Source: Xenophilus sp. E41
Lineage (GTDB): Bacteria > Pseudomonadota > Gammaproteobacteria > Burkholderiales > Burkholderiaceae_C
Reading direction: 5' to 3'
Length of the DNA stretch: 64,000 bases
NCBI RefSeq assembly: GCF_003671765.1
Contig: NZ_QPIB01000007.1
Span: forward strand, 1 to 64,000
Position 1 is the first letter of the stretch. Each line of letters opens with the position of its first letter. The position numbers were made by a program, and so were the translations under genes. This document shows, piece after piece, positions 36,238-44,816 of the stretch. The notes beneath the pieces were generated by a model that made no database searches, was not told the DNA's origin, and saw only the letters and a list, made by a program, of their open reading frames with translations.

Positions 36238-38535
36238 TCAGAAACGGTCTTCCATCCCCATCGCCGGGTCGCTCAGGCCATGGCGCCCCGTCTCCACGCG
36301 GCCGGCCAGGCGGCGTTCGAAGGCCGGGTCGGCGTCGCAGGTCACGAGCAGGTCGTACCAGTGGGCGCTGCCGTCCAGGGACCAGTCGCGCTCGACGCGC
36401 TGGCCGCCGCGGACCTTGATGCGCCACACGCGGTCGCCGCCCTTGTCGCCGCCTTGGCCGTGGCCGCGGCCACGCGCCGCGTCCCAGGGCGCGCCGTCGT
36501 CCTCGCCGTCGCCCCAGCCCGGGCTGCGGCCGCGGCGCGGCGGGCCGTAGGCGGCATTGGCAACGACGAGGAAGCGGCAGTCGCGCTCGCCGTCGTTGCG
36601 CAGCTGCAGGTACAGGTCGCCGCCGCGCGCGTCGTAGCCCACGCGCAGTTCGGGCGCCGCGGCCTGGCCTGCGCGCAGCGCGTTCAGGTCGCCCTTGAAG
36701 TGGCGGTGGAAGCCGTTGGGGCCGAGCACCCACAGGTCGTACAGGCCGGCGTTGTCGGTGCCCACGCTCCACACGTCGTCCAGGCGCTTGCCGGCCTCGA
36801 CCGCGTAGCGGCGCGGCAGGCGGTCCAGGTTGAGCTTGTCGTACACGTGAAACACTGCGCCCGCGCGTCCGGTGTTGGCGAAGCGCAGCTGCACGCGGCC
36901 GTTGCGTGCATCGGCCAGCGCGCTGGCATGCAGCTCGTAGGGCAGGGCGCGTGAAGGCCGCGTGCCCCTGGCCTGGCGCGGCAGCCCGGTGTCGGGCGCG
37001 GGCTGGATCTGCGCCAGCTGCTCCTGCTGTGCACGCAGCGCATCGGCCTCGGCCTGCGTCTTGCGGCCGGCGAGCGTGAGGCGGGCCTCGTCGTTCGGGT
37101 TGGCGAAGTTGAAGGCCGACAGCAGGTCACCGCAGACCGCGCGGCGGAAGGCCCCGATGTTGGGTTCCCTGACGCCGAAGCGGGCCTCCAGGAATTGCAG
37201 CACCGAGGTGTGGTCGAAGACCTGCGAGTTCACCCAGCCGCCACGGCTCCATGGCGAGACGACGTACATCGGCACCCGCACGCCCGGTCCGTACACGCGG
37301 CCGTCGGGCTGCGGCTGGCCGGGCGAGGCCGGCGTGTGCGTGAAGCGCTCGAGCGCGATGTCGGCCTCGGCCAGCGTGGTCTTGCCCGCGGGCGTGCCGT
37401 CGGCCGCCAGCGAGGGCGCCGAGGGCGAGGGAACGTGGTCGAAGTAGCCGTCGTTCTCGTCGAAGTTGATGAACAGCACCGTCTTGCTCCACACCTCGGG
37501 CACGGCGGTGAGCGCGTCCAGCACCTCCTGGATGTACCAGGCGCCCTGCACCGGGCTCGACGGGCCGGGGTGCTCGGAGTACGTGGCGGGGGCCACCACC
37601 CACGACACCTGCGGCAGCCTGCCGTTGCGGATGTCCTGCCTGAAGCTGCCCAGGAAGCCGCCGTCGGGCATGGTGTTGGCGATGCCCTTGTAGAGCGGGT
37701 TGCCCGCGTTGTCGCTGGCCGGGTCGTAGGGCGGCGAGACCTTCGTGTCGTCGTGGCTCACCGGCTTGCCCGAGGCCTCGTTTGCCTGGCGGTACTGGCG
37801 AAAGCCCGCCAGCGGGTTGTCGGTGAAGTTGTCGGGCATGTTCTGGTAGACCATCCAGCTCACCTTGGCGGCCTCCAGCCGCTCGGGGTAGGTGGTCCAG
37901 GCGTAGCCCTGAGTCGACGGGCCGATGTCGTCCCACACGTTGACCACCGAGGCCACGCCGGCACCCGACGGGCCGTTGGTGCCGGTCCAGAGGAACATGC
38001 GGTTGGAGTTGGTGCCCGTGTGCATCGCGCAGTGGTAGGCGTCGCACACCGTGAAGGCGTTGGCCAGCGCGAACTGAAAGGGCAGCTCGGCCTCCTTGAA
38101 GTAGCTCATCGACGCCGGCGTCTTGTAGCGCGCCCACTGGGTCATGCGGCCGCCGTCCCAGGCGTTCTGGCCGTCGGTCCAGGAGTGCGGCGTGCCGCTC
38201 ACGCGCTGCGCGTTGCCCTTGCTGCCGTCGAGGTGGTAGGGCAGCACGGGCTTGCCGTTGGCATCGCCCTGCTGCCAGACGCTCAGGCCCTGCGGCAGCG
38301 GGATGGTGAAGCGGTCGCCGAAGCCGCGCACGCCCCTGAGCGTGCCGAAGTAGTTGTCGAAGGAGCGGTTCTCCTGCATCAGGATGACGACGTGCTCGAC
38401 GTCCTGCAGCGTGCCCGTGCGGTGGTGGGCCGGGATCGCGAGGGCGCGGCGGATGCTCGGCGGGAAGGTCGCCAGCGTCGCGGCGGCGAAGCCGGAGGCG
38501 GCCGTGTTCTGGAGGAAGGTGCGGCGGTTGCTCAT
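36238..38535 (-). CDS. Phospholipase C (Tat-exported)
   Basis: A 765-residue secreted phosphoesterase of the PlcN/PlcH and acid phosphatase AcpA superfamily, hydrolysing phospholipids to diacylglycerol and a phospho-head group. The N-terminus MSNRRTFLQNTAASGFAAAT is a clear Tat signal (NRRTFLQ). The catalytic domain opens VVILMQENRSFDNYFG, and the Asp/Asn/His metal residues include NFDENDGYFDH. Two C-terminal beta domains follow (about 530-760), the second holding a Gly/Arg/Asp-rich insertion near residue 690. Tat export plus the type II secretion system in this window would be a route out of the cell. It follows a small lipoprotein gene by 50 bp. Confidence 0.93.
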   Translation of the reverse strand: MSNRRTFLQNTAASGFAAATLATFPPSIRRALAIPAHHRTGTLQDVEHVVILMQENRSFDNYFGTLRGVRGFGDRFTIPLPQGLSVWQQGDANGKPVLPYHLDGSKGNAQRVSGTPHSWTDGQNAWDGGRMTQWARYKTPASMSYFKEAELPFQFALANAFTVCDAYHCAMHTGTNSNRMFLWTGTNGPSGAGVASVVNVWDDIGPSTQGYAWTTYPERLEAAKVSWMVYQNMPDNFTDNPLAGFRQYRQANEASGKPVSHDDTKVSPPYDPASDNAGNPLYKGIANTMPDGGFLGSFRQDIRNGRLPQVSWVVAPATYSEHPGPSSPVQGAWYIQEVLDALTAVPEVWSKTVLFINFDENDGYFDHVPSPSAPSLAADGTPAGKTTLAEADIALERFTHTPASPGQPQPDGRVYGPGVRVPMYVVSPWSRGGWVNSQVFDHTSVLQFLEARFGVREPNIGAFRRAVCGDLLSAFNFANPNDEARLTLAGRKTQAEADALRAQQEQLAQIQPAPDTGLPRQARGTRPSRALPYELHASALADARNGRVQLRFANTGRAGAVFHVYDKLNLDRLPRRYAVEAGKRLDDVWSVGTDNAGLYDLWVLGPNGFHRHFKGDLNALRAGQAAAPELRVGYDARGGDLYLQLRNDGERDCRFLVVANAAYGPPRRGRSPGWGDGEDDGAPWDAARGRGHGQGGDKGGDRVWRIKVRGGQRVERDWSLDGSAHWYDLLVTCDADPAFERRLAGRVETGRHGLSDPAMGMEDRF

Positions 38536-38585
38536 GGCGCGGTTCTCGTTGGGTTGGCTCTCGTGGCAGGGGTGGCGCACTGCGC

Positions 38586-38804
38586 TCAGGGCGCGTAGGT
38601 CACGTCGGGTGCGGCCGGGGCCGTGCTCGCGTTGCCCGTCGATGCGGCCGTGCTGCCGGTGTCGGCGGCCGTGCGCTTGGCCGAGCCGGAGCCGGAACTC
38701 ACGGCCACGCCGCCGCCGCCACTGCTGCCGCCACCGCAGGCGGCGAGCACACAGGCCAGCAGCAGCACGCCCAGCAGGCGAAGTCGGATCGTGGGTGGAT
38801 GCAT
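38586..38804 (-). CDS. Small Gly/Ser-rich lipoprotein
   Basis: A 72-residue lipoprotein: MHPPTIRLRLLGVLLLACV, lipobox VLAAC, then GGGSSGGGGVAVSSGSG, a flexible spacer with no folded domain. It lies 50 bp upstream of the phospholipase C gene on the same strand and is probably co-transcribed. The Gly-rich stretch after the Cys is typical of tethers in Comamonadaceae lipoproteins. Function unknown; an anchor or chaperone role for the phospholipase is a guess. Confidence 0.7.
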   Translation of the reverse strand: MHPPTIRLRLLGVLLLACVLAACGGGSSGGGGVAVSSGSGSAKRTAADTGSTAASTGNASTAPAAPDVTYAP

Positions 38805-38988
38805 TCGAAAGCCCTCGTGTGTTGGAAAGAGTCGATGGGGCGAGCGAGGCGGCTACGCGCACCTCGTCCCGCCGGGACGGCGCGAGGATCGATATGGAAG
38901 TCCCTCGTCGCGGCGGGCCGAAGGCTAGGCAGCGCGCATGACGACGGCGTGTCCCCCGCCGGCGCTGCGCCGTCGTCGTGCGGGGCTT

Positions 38989-39047
38989 GCTATCGAATCG
39001 ATAGCTGGGCGCGCAGCTGCCACGAGCGCTGTAGCCGCTTCGCGATC
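38989..39047 (+). repeat. GCTAT-N7-ATAGC hairpin repeat, copy 5
   Basis: GCTATCGAATCGATAGC (38989-39005) followed by a more diverged second block, TGGGCGCGCAGCTGCCACGA and GCGCTGTAGCC. It lies between the AraC gene's 3' end and the lipoprotein gene. The rest of 38805-39093 holds no gene. Confidence 0.7.
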
Positions 39048-39093
39048 GATGCAATTGGTTTCAACAACACCGGCCGGCGCTGCGCGACGCACG

Positions 39094-40005
39094 TCATCCG
39101 CTGGCCGCGGCCTGGCGTGCGTAGCGCCCCGGCGGCATGCCGACATGCCGCGTGAAGGCGACGCCGAAGGTGCTCACCGAGCTGTAGCCCACGCGTTCGG
39201 CCACGTCGGCGATCGCCAGTTCGCGCTGTCCGAGGAGCTGGCGCGCGAGCGCCATGCGCCAGGCGAGCAGGTAGGCCATCGGCGCCATGCCCACCGCCTG
39301 GCTGAAGCGCTCGAAGAAGGCGGAGCGCGACATCGCCGTCTCGCGCGCGAGCGCGGCGATGGTCCACGCCTGCGCGGGCTGCGCATGCATGGCACGCAGC
39401 GCCACGGCCAGGCGTGCATCGCCCAGGCCGCGCACCAGGCCGGGCGAGGCGGCGGTGCCGGCGGCCGAGCGCAGCGCCTCGATCAGCAGCACCTCCAGCA
39501 GGCGGGCCATCACGATCTCGCGCGCGGGGCGGTCGGCGCGCGACTCGTCGCCCACCAGTTGCATCAGCGTCGCCAGGCGCGGATCGCCGCGCACATGCAG
39601 CCAGCGCGGCAGCAGCGGCACCAGCAGGGCCGCATCGGCCGAACCGAAGACGCAATGGCCCACGAGCATGCGCACGTCCACCTCGCCCGCCGGGTCGCCG
39701 ACCCGCGCGCCGCCGGGCATCGGTGCGATCGGCGTGTCGACGGCCTCGCCCTCGCGCGGCGGGTCGCGGTCGAGGCTGGAAGTGGCGAAGGCCCGCGCCG
39801 CCGGGATCAGTGCGAAGTCGCCGGCATTCAGCACGAGCGTCTGGCCTTCGACCGTCAGCTGGCAGGCTCCCTCCAGCACGGCGAAGTAGAAGGGCCGGGC
39901 CAGCTCGCTGCGGCGCACGGCCCAGGGCGCGGACGCGACCACGAGTTTGGAGAAGGGCGTGCGTGGCTGCAGCAGCGACACCACCTCGGCCAGCGGATCG
40001 ACCAT
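39094..40005 (-). CDS. AraC-family transcriptional regulator (cupin_6)
   Basis: A 303-residue regulator with an N-terminal AraC-type cupin domain (about residues 1-190, opening MVDPLAEVVSLLQPRTPFSK) and two C-terminal helix-turn-helix motifs (about 205-300, including IADVAERVGYSSVSTFGVAF). It is divergent from the SDR gene with a 97-bp gap. Regulators of this cupin_6 type commonly activate an adjacent oxidoreductase, which fits here. Effector unknown. Confidence 0.92.
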   Translation of the reverse strand: MVDPLAEVVSLLQPRTPFSKLVVASAPWAVRRSELARPFYFAVLEGACQLTVEGQTLVLNAGDFALIPAARAFATSSLDRDPPREGEAVDTPIAPMPGGARVGDPAGEVDVRMLVGHCVFGSADAALLVPLLPRWLHVRGDPRLATLMQLVGDESRADRPAREIVMARLLEVLLIEALRSAAGTAASPGLVRGLGDARLAVALRAMHAQPAQAWTIAALARETAMSRSAFFERFSQAVGMAPMAYLLAWRMALARQLLGQRELAIADVAERVGYSSVSTFGVAFTRHVGMPPGRYARQAAASG

Positions 40006-40102
40006 GGACGGATTCGACAAAACAATGGACTCGCAAGCGTAGCAAGTCCGGCCGGCGGCGCCTAACCTGGGGGCACTCACACACGACCACGGAGTGCACC
40101 GC

Positions 40103-40882
40103 ATGTCTTCCCTACCGACCTCTTCTCCTGCCGTTTCCTCTTCCACCGTGCTCATCACGGGCTGCTCCTCGGGCTTCGGCCTGGCGATCGCGCAGTTGTT
40201 CCTCGACCGTGGCTGGCACGTCGTCGCGACGATGCGCACGCCGCGCGCCGATGTGCTGCCTGCCTCGCCGCGGCTGCGCGTGCTGGCGCTGGACGTCACC
40301 GATGCCGGGAGCATCCGACGCTGCATCGAGGCCGCGGGGCCGATCGATGCGCTGGTCAACAACGCCGGCATCGGCCTGATGGCGCCTCTGGAGGGCGTGG
40401 CGCCCGAGACCGTGCGCGGCATCTTCGAGACCAACACGCTCGGCACCATCGCGATGACGCAAGCCGTGCTGCCGCAGATGCGCGAGCGGCGCGCGGGCGT
40501 GGTGGTGAACGTGACCTCGGCCGTGACGCTCGCGCCGCTTCCCCTGCTGTCGGTCTACACGGGCAGCAAGGCGGCGGTCAACGCGTTCACCGAGTCGCTG
40601 GCGCTGGAACTCGCGCCCTTCGATGTGCGCGCGCGCCTGGTGCTGCCCGGCCGCGCGCCCGGCACGCGCTTCGGCGCGAACGCGGCCTCGCGCATGCAGG
40701 ACGGCGTGCCCGCGCCGTACGTCGATTTCCGCGAGCGCGTGTTCGCGGCGGCGCGCGACACGGCGGCGGCGATCACGCGTTCGGAGGACGTGGCCGAGGC
40801 GGTGTGGCGTGCCGTGACCGACGCCGCGGCGCCGATGCGCCTGCCGGCCGGCGCGGATGCCGTGGCGCTGGCGGGCGCCTGA
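40103..40882 (+). CDS. Short-chain dehydrogenase/reductase
   Basis: A 259-residue NAD(P)-dependent oxidoreductase. The Rossmann motif is TGCSSGFG (about residues 18-25), the structural NNAG follows near 92, and the catalytic Ser-Tyr-Lys is seen in NVTSAVT and YTGSK. ATG 40103 has a GGAG 8 bp upstream and is preferred over the GTG at 40094. The Arg-rich beta-2 (MRTPRAD) suggests NADP preference. It is divergent from the AraC gene. Substrate unknown. Confidence 0.9.
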   Translation: MSSLPTSSPAVSSSTVLITGCSSGFGLAIAQLFLDRGWHVVATMRTPRADVLPASPRLRVLALDVTDAGSIRRCIEAAGPIDALVNNAGIGLMAPLEGVAPETVRGIFETNTLGTIAMTQAVLPQMRERRAGVVVNVTSAVTLAPLPLLSVYTGSKAAVNAFTESLALELAPFDVRARLVLPGRAPGTRFGANAASRMQDGVPAPYVDFRERVFAAARDTAAAITRSEDVAEAVWRAVTDAAAPMRLPAGADAVALAGA

Positions 40883-40906
40883 GGAAGGGCACCCGCCGCG
40901 TAGCCG

Positions 40907-41809
40907 TCAGCCCGCGTTGCTGATGCCGCTGGCGACGTGCCCGGCCGGCACGTGCCGCGCGGCCGAGCGCACGTGGCCCGTCTGGTCGTCGAAGAAGAAG
41001 TCGGGTTCGAACTCGCGCAGGAAGCCGCCCTTGTCGAGGCCGGCGAGGAACATCGCCTCGTCGACGCGGATGTTCCAGCTCATGAGCGTCTGGATCGCGC
41101 GGCGGTGCGCCGGCGCGCCGCGCGCGGTGACCAGGGCCGTGCGGATGCGCATGCCGGTGCTGGCGGCCGCCTGCTGCAGGCGGTGCAGCGCGACGAGGAA
41201 GGGCGCCAGCGGCCCGGCGCCCAGCGGCACCGCGGCCTTGTCGGCCTCGTGCGCCTGGAAGGCGGCCAGGCCCTGGGCTTGGTAGACGCGCTCGGCCTCG
41301 TCGGAGAACAGCACCGCGTCGCCGTCGAAGGCGATGCGCACTTCGTCCGGGTGCAGGCTGCTGGCCAGGGCCGCCTCGACGTTGACGTGTGCCGCCGCGA
41401 AGCCCGCGCGCAGAGCCTCGCGCACGTCCTCGGCGTTGGCGGAGAGGAACAGGTCGGCGTTGAGCGGCGTGAGGTAGCGAAAGGGCGAGCGCCCCTGCGT
41501 GAACACGCCGCGTTGGATCTGCAGCTCGGCCGCCGCGCCCGAGTTGAAGATGCGCATGCCCGAGGCCGGGTCGTTGCGCGACAGGATCACCACCTCCACC
41601 CGCTGCACGCCATCGTCGTTGAAGCGCAGCAGCTTGCGCACCAGCGAGTAAGCGATGCCCGGCGACGCGGGCACGTCGAGCCGCTCGAGCTGCAGGCGCA
41701 TGTAGGCATCGGGGTCGCCGTGCTCGAAGAGGCGGTTCTCCTCCTCGAGGTTGAACAGGGCGCGCGAGGAGATCGCGACCACGAGCTTGTCGTCCAGGGT
41801 GACGGGCAT
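40907..41809 (-). CDS. Cytosolic 5'-nucleotidase (cN-I-like)
   Basis: A 300-residue member of the 5'-nucleotidase family PF06189, related to animal NT5C1A and found in many Proteobacteria. Motifs: AISSRALFNLEEENR near the start, IAFDGDAVLFSDEAE (HAD-type Asp nucleophile, about residues 158-172), ALVTARGAPAHRRA (about 224-237) and FFFDDQTGH for Mg binding. It would dephosphorylate nucleoside monophosphates in the cytoplasm. It stands alone, convergent with the SDR gene (24 bp). Confidence 0.9.
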   Translation of the reverse strand: MPVTLDDKLVVAISSRALFNLEEENRLFEHGDPDAYMRLQLERLDVPASPGIAYSLVRKLLRFNDDGVQRVEVVILSRNDPASGMRIFNSGAAAELQIQRGVFTQGRSPFRYLTPLNADLFLSANAEDVREALRAGFAAAHVNVEAALASSLHPDEVRIAFDGDAVLFSDEAERVYQAQGLAAFQAHEADKAAVPLGAGPLAPFLVALHRLQQAAASTGMRIRTALVTARGAPAHRRAIQTLMSWNIRVDEAMFLAGLDKGGFLREFEPDFFFDDQTGHVRSAARHVPAGHVASGISNAG

Positions 41810-42001
41810 GGCGGGCGTTGGAACGTGAAGGGGCCGGCTGCGATTGTCGTGCGTGGCGGGAGCCCGGGGGCGCCCGGGCGCGCAGTCCGGCCCAGGCGCA
41901 TGAGTGACAGCCCGGCTACCGGGGATGCGTCACCATGGCATCCCGCGTGGCGCGCCGGACAAGCGCGTTGCGCGACTTCACGTTTCAACGCCGCGATCCG
42001 C

Positions 42002-42949
42002 ATGACCTCTCCCTTCACCTCGACACCGATGCTCTGCGGCGCTTTGCGCCAGCCGCGCCAGATGCTGGCCGACCAGAAGTACGACGGCCACAAGTCCATC
42101 CACGACGACGCCATGGCCGAGGGCCTGGGCCTGCGTGCCGGCCCCATCGAAGGGCCGACGCACTTCAGCCAGTTCGACCCTCTGCTGTTCCAGCTCTTCG
42201 GCAATGCCTGGTTCGAGACCGGCTGCATCAGCGCCCACTACCAGACCATGGTGGTCGAAGGCGAGTCGGTGCGCGCCTTCGTCGAGATGCCCGCGCCCGG
42301 CGCGACCTTCGTGCGCATCCACGCCGAGAAGGCCGACGGCACGCCGGTGCTGATCGGATCCGCCTCCGTCGGCGAGCCCACGCAGCCGCACGAACTGGAG
42401 CAGCGCATGGCCAAGCTGCGCCCGCCCACGGGGCTGGTGATCAACCGCGACCTGAAGGTGGGCCAGCGCGGTGCGGTGCCCGAGACGATCCGCATGGGCT
42501 TCGACCAGCACATGGGCGACCACTACCCCTTCACGCTCGACGACAAGCTCGCCCCGATCACCGAGCCCTGCGCCTGGTACACGGCCGAGGGCGGTGCGGC
42601 CTCGCCCTGGGGCCGGCCGATCATCCCGACCGAGATGATCAGCGTGCTGCTGGGCTCGACCATTGCCGATGCGCAGCTGGGGGGCCGCAAGCCCGCCGTC
42701 GGCCTGTTCGCGGGGCAGCAGATCCGCCGCATCGCCGGGCCGCTCTTCGTCGACCAGGACTACGACCTGGAGCGCGAGATCGTCGCGCTGAGCGAGAGCG
42801 CGCGCACCGAGTCGGTGTGGGTGCGCACGAAGGTCTACGAAGCCGGCACGCGCAAGCTGGCGGCCGAGATGATCCTCAACGGCGCCACGATGAAGGCCTC
42901 GTACCCGCACTACGAGGCCGAGGCGCGCGAACTGGGCCTTTCGGCCTGA
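42002..42949 (+). CDS. Uncharacterised protein, possibly hotdog-fold dehydratase
   Basis: A 315-residue soluble protein. The N-terminal half (GPIEGPTHFSQFDPLLFQLF and a following ETGCISAHYQTMVVEGESVR) resembles the dimer-interface helix and strand of MaoC/hotdog-type acyl dehydratases, but I do not see a complete R-hydratase Asp/His motif. The second half, with RDYDLEREI-like text (VDQDYDLEREIVALSES), could be a second hotdog. It ends 17 bp before an enoyl-CoA hydratase-family start, so the two form a unit. Assignment is tentative. Confidence 0.6.
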   Translation: MTSPFTSTPMLCGALRQPRQMLADQKYDGHKSIHDDAMAEGLGLRAGPIEGPTHFSQFDPLLFQLFGNAWFETGCISAHYQTMVVEGESVRAFVEMPAPGATFVRIHAEKADGTPVLIGSASVGEPTQPHELEQRMAKLRPPTGLVINRDLKVGQRGAVPETIRMGFDQHMGDHYPFTLDDKLAPITEPCAWYTAEGGAASPWGRPIIPTEMISVLLGSTIADAQLGGRKPAVGLFAGQQIRRIAGPLFVDQDYDLEREIVALSESARTESVWVRTKVYEAGTRKLAAEMILNGATMKASYPHYEAEARELGLSA

Positions 42950-42966
42950 GCATGGAAGCCTTCTTC

Positions 42967-43800
42967 ATGAACGACAGCACCTCCCTCGACACCGGCACGC
43001 CGGACCTGCTCGCCACGCTCGATGCGGGCGTGCTCACCCTCACGTTGAACCGTCCCGATGCGCGCAACGCCATGTCGCGCGCCATGAACCAGGCGCTGGC
43101 GCAGCAGCTCGCGGCGGCCGAACTCGACCCGGCCGTGAAGTGCATCGTGCTCACCGGCGCAGGCAAGGGCTTCTGTGCCGGTGGCGACGTCAAGGGCATG
43201 GCGGCGGCCGGTGACGGCACGGTGGGCGCGCTCACCATCGACGAGGCGATCCACCTGCAGCGCGTGAACCAGCGCGCCACCGCAGGCAAGCTGTTCAAGA
43301 TGCCCAAGCCCACGATCGCTGCGCTGCCCGGCCCGGCGGCGGGTGCCGGCTTGGCGCTCGCGCTGGCCTGCGACCTGCGCATCATGGCGAGCACGGCGAT
43401 CCTCACCACCGCTTTCGCGCGCGTCGGTTTCTCGGGCGACTACGGCGGCACGTACTTCCTGACCCAGCTCGTCGGTGCCGCCAAGGCGCGCGAGCTGTAC
43501 CTGCTGTCGGAGCGCGTGAGCGCCGACGAGGCGCTGCGCCTGGGCCTGGCGAACTGGGTCTGCGCACCCGAGGAACTGGCCGAGCGCACGCGCGAGATCG
43601 CCCGCCGTCTCGCGGCCGGCCCCACGGTGGCCTACCGCTACATGAAGGAAAACCTGAATCGCGCGCTCGCGGGCGGCGACATCGACGACTGCCTGGACCT
43701 CGAGGCCACGCACCACATCCACTGCGGTCAGACGGAGGACCACCGCGAGGCCGCGCAGGCCTTCGTCGAGAAGCGCGAGCCGGTGTTCAAGGGCCGGTAG
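42967..43800 (+). CDS. Enoyl-CoA hydratase/isomerase family protein
   Basis: A 277-residue crotonase-fold protein. The oxyanion-hole segments are GAGKGFCAGGDVKGM (about residues 61-75) and GPAAGAGLALALACDLRIM. The loop where hydratases carry a catalytic Glu reads FSGDYGGTYFL, so Asp/Tyr replace the usual pair, and the reaction may differ from simple hydration. ATG 42967 has GGAAG 8 bp upstream; an in-frame ATG at 42952 adds five residues. It pairs with the preceding hotdog-like gene. Confidence 0.88.
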   Translation: MNDSTSLDTGTPDLLATLDAGVLTLTLNRPDARNAMSRAMNQALAQQLAAAELDPAVKCIVLTGAGKGFCAGGDVKGMAAAGDGTVGALTIDEAIHLQRVNQRATAGKLFKMPKPTIAALPGPAAGAGLALALACDLRIMASTAILTTAFARVGFSGDYGGTYFLTQLVGAAKARELYLLSERVSADEALRLGLANWVCAPEELAERTREIARRLAAGPTVAYRYMKENLNRALAGGDIDDCLDLEATHHIHCGQTEDHREAAQAFVEKREPVFKGR

Positions 43801-43833
43801 TCGGCCTCGATCCGGTCTGGGCCTGGAGCACCC

Positions 43834-44718
43834 TCAGGCGCTCGCCGTCACCTGTTGCAGTGCGTCCATCGCGTGCTGCGGCAGTTCGAGCCGGCCCGCG
43901 GCCAGGTTCTCCCGCAGGTGCGCCACCGACGAGGTGCCCGGAATCAGCAGGATGTTGGGGGAGCGGCGCAGCAGCCAGGCCAGGGCCACCTGCATCGGCG
44001 TGGCGTCCAGTTCGCGTGCCACGTTCGACAGGGCGGCCGATTGCAGCGGCGAAAAGCCCCCCAGCGGAAAGAAGGGGACGTAGGGCACGCCGTCCTTCGC
44101 CAAGGCGTCGATCAGGGCGTCGTCGTTCCGGTGCACGAGGTTGTACTGGTTCTGCACGCAGGCGATACGGCAGATGCGCCGGGCGTCCGCGACCTGGCGC
44201 GCCGTGACGTTGCTCAGGCCGATGTGGCGGATCAGGCCCTGCCGCTGCAGTTCCGCGAGCGTCGACAGCGCTTCGTCGAGCGAGCCCTCGGCGGGGCCGT
44301 GCACGTCGAACATCGCCCGCAGGTTGACCACCTCGAGCCGCTCCAGGCCGAGGTTGCGCAGGTTGTCGTGAACCGCCTGGCGCAGCTGCTGCGCCGAAAA
44401 GGCCGGGTTCCAGGACGCGTCCGCGCCGCGCACCGCGCCCACCTTTGTCACGATCACCAGGTCGTCGGCATAGGGGTGCAGCGCTTCGCGGATCAACTGG
44501 TTCGTGACGTGCGGGCCGTAGAAGTCGCTGGTGTCGATGTGGTTCACGCCGGCCTCGACAGCGGCCCGTAGCACCGCCAGCGCGGCCTGCCGGTCGCGCG
44601 GCGGCCCGAAGACGCCCGGGCCGGCCAGCTGCATGGCGCCATAGCCCAGGCGGCGCACGGGGCGCTCGCCCAGCACGGAGGGGGTGTCGGCGGTGGATTC
44701 GGTGCTGGTGCTCGTCAT
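43834..44718 (-). CDS. pdxI: Pyridoxal reductase PdxI-like aldo/keto reductase
   Basis: A 294-residue aldo/keto reductase closely matching E. coli YdbC (PdxI), which reduces pyridoxal to pyridoxine with NADPH. Shared stretches include RLGYGAMQLAGPGVFGPPRD, GVNHIDTSDFYGPHVTNQ and RSPNILLIPGTSSVAHLREN. Asp62, Tyr67 and Lys92 are the catalytic residues; the usual His is Asn132 (VVNLRAM), as in YdbC. It is divergent from a LysR gene with a T-N11-A palindrome in between. The assignment rests on recalled similarity. Confidence 0.88.
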   Translation of the reverse strand: MTSTSTESTADTPSVLGERPVRRLGYGAMQLAGPGVFGPPRDRQAALAVLRAAVEAGVNHIDTSDFYGPHVTNQLIREALHPYADDLVIVTKVGAVRGADASWNPAFSAQQLRQAVHDNLRNLGLERLEVVNLRAMFDVHGPAEGSLDEALSTLAELQRQGLIRHIGLSNVTARQVADARRICRIACVQNQYNLVHRNDDALIDALAKDGVPYVPFFPLGGFSPLQSAALSNVARELDATPMQVALAWLLRRSPNILLIPGTSSVAHLRENLAAGRLELPQHAMDALQQVTASA

Positions 44719-44763
44719 GTGAACGCTCCTTCTGGATGGATGAGGGGCAGTCTAGGGAGCGGC

Positions 44764-44778
44764 CTTATGCCTGATAAG
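44764..44778. promoter_or_regulatory. LysR-type operator in pdxI/LysR gap
   Basis: CTTAT-N5-ATAAG (44764-44768 and 44774-44778) contains TTATGCCTGATAA, a perfect T-N11-A LysR box. It lies in the 98-bp gap between the divergent pdxI-like gene and LysR gene, about 40 bp before the LysR ATG. This is the expected site for autoregulation and control of pdxI. Confidence 0.6.
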
Positions 44779-44816
44779 CCGGCACAGTGCGCACGGGTTG
44801 TGCAGAATTCAGAACA

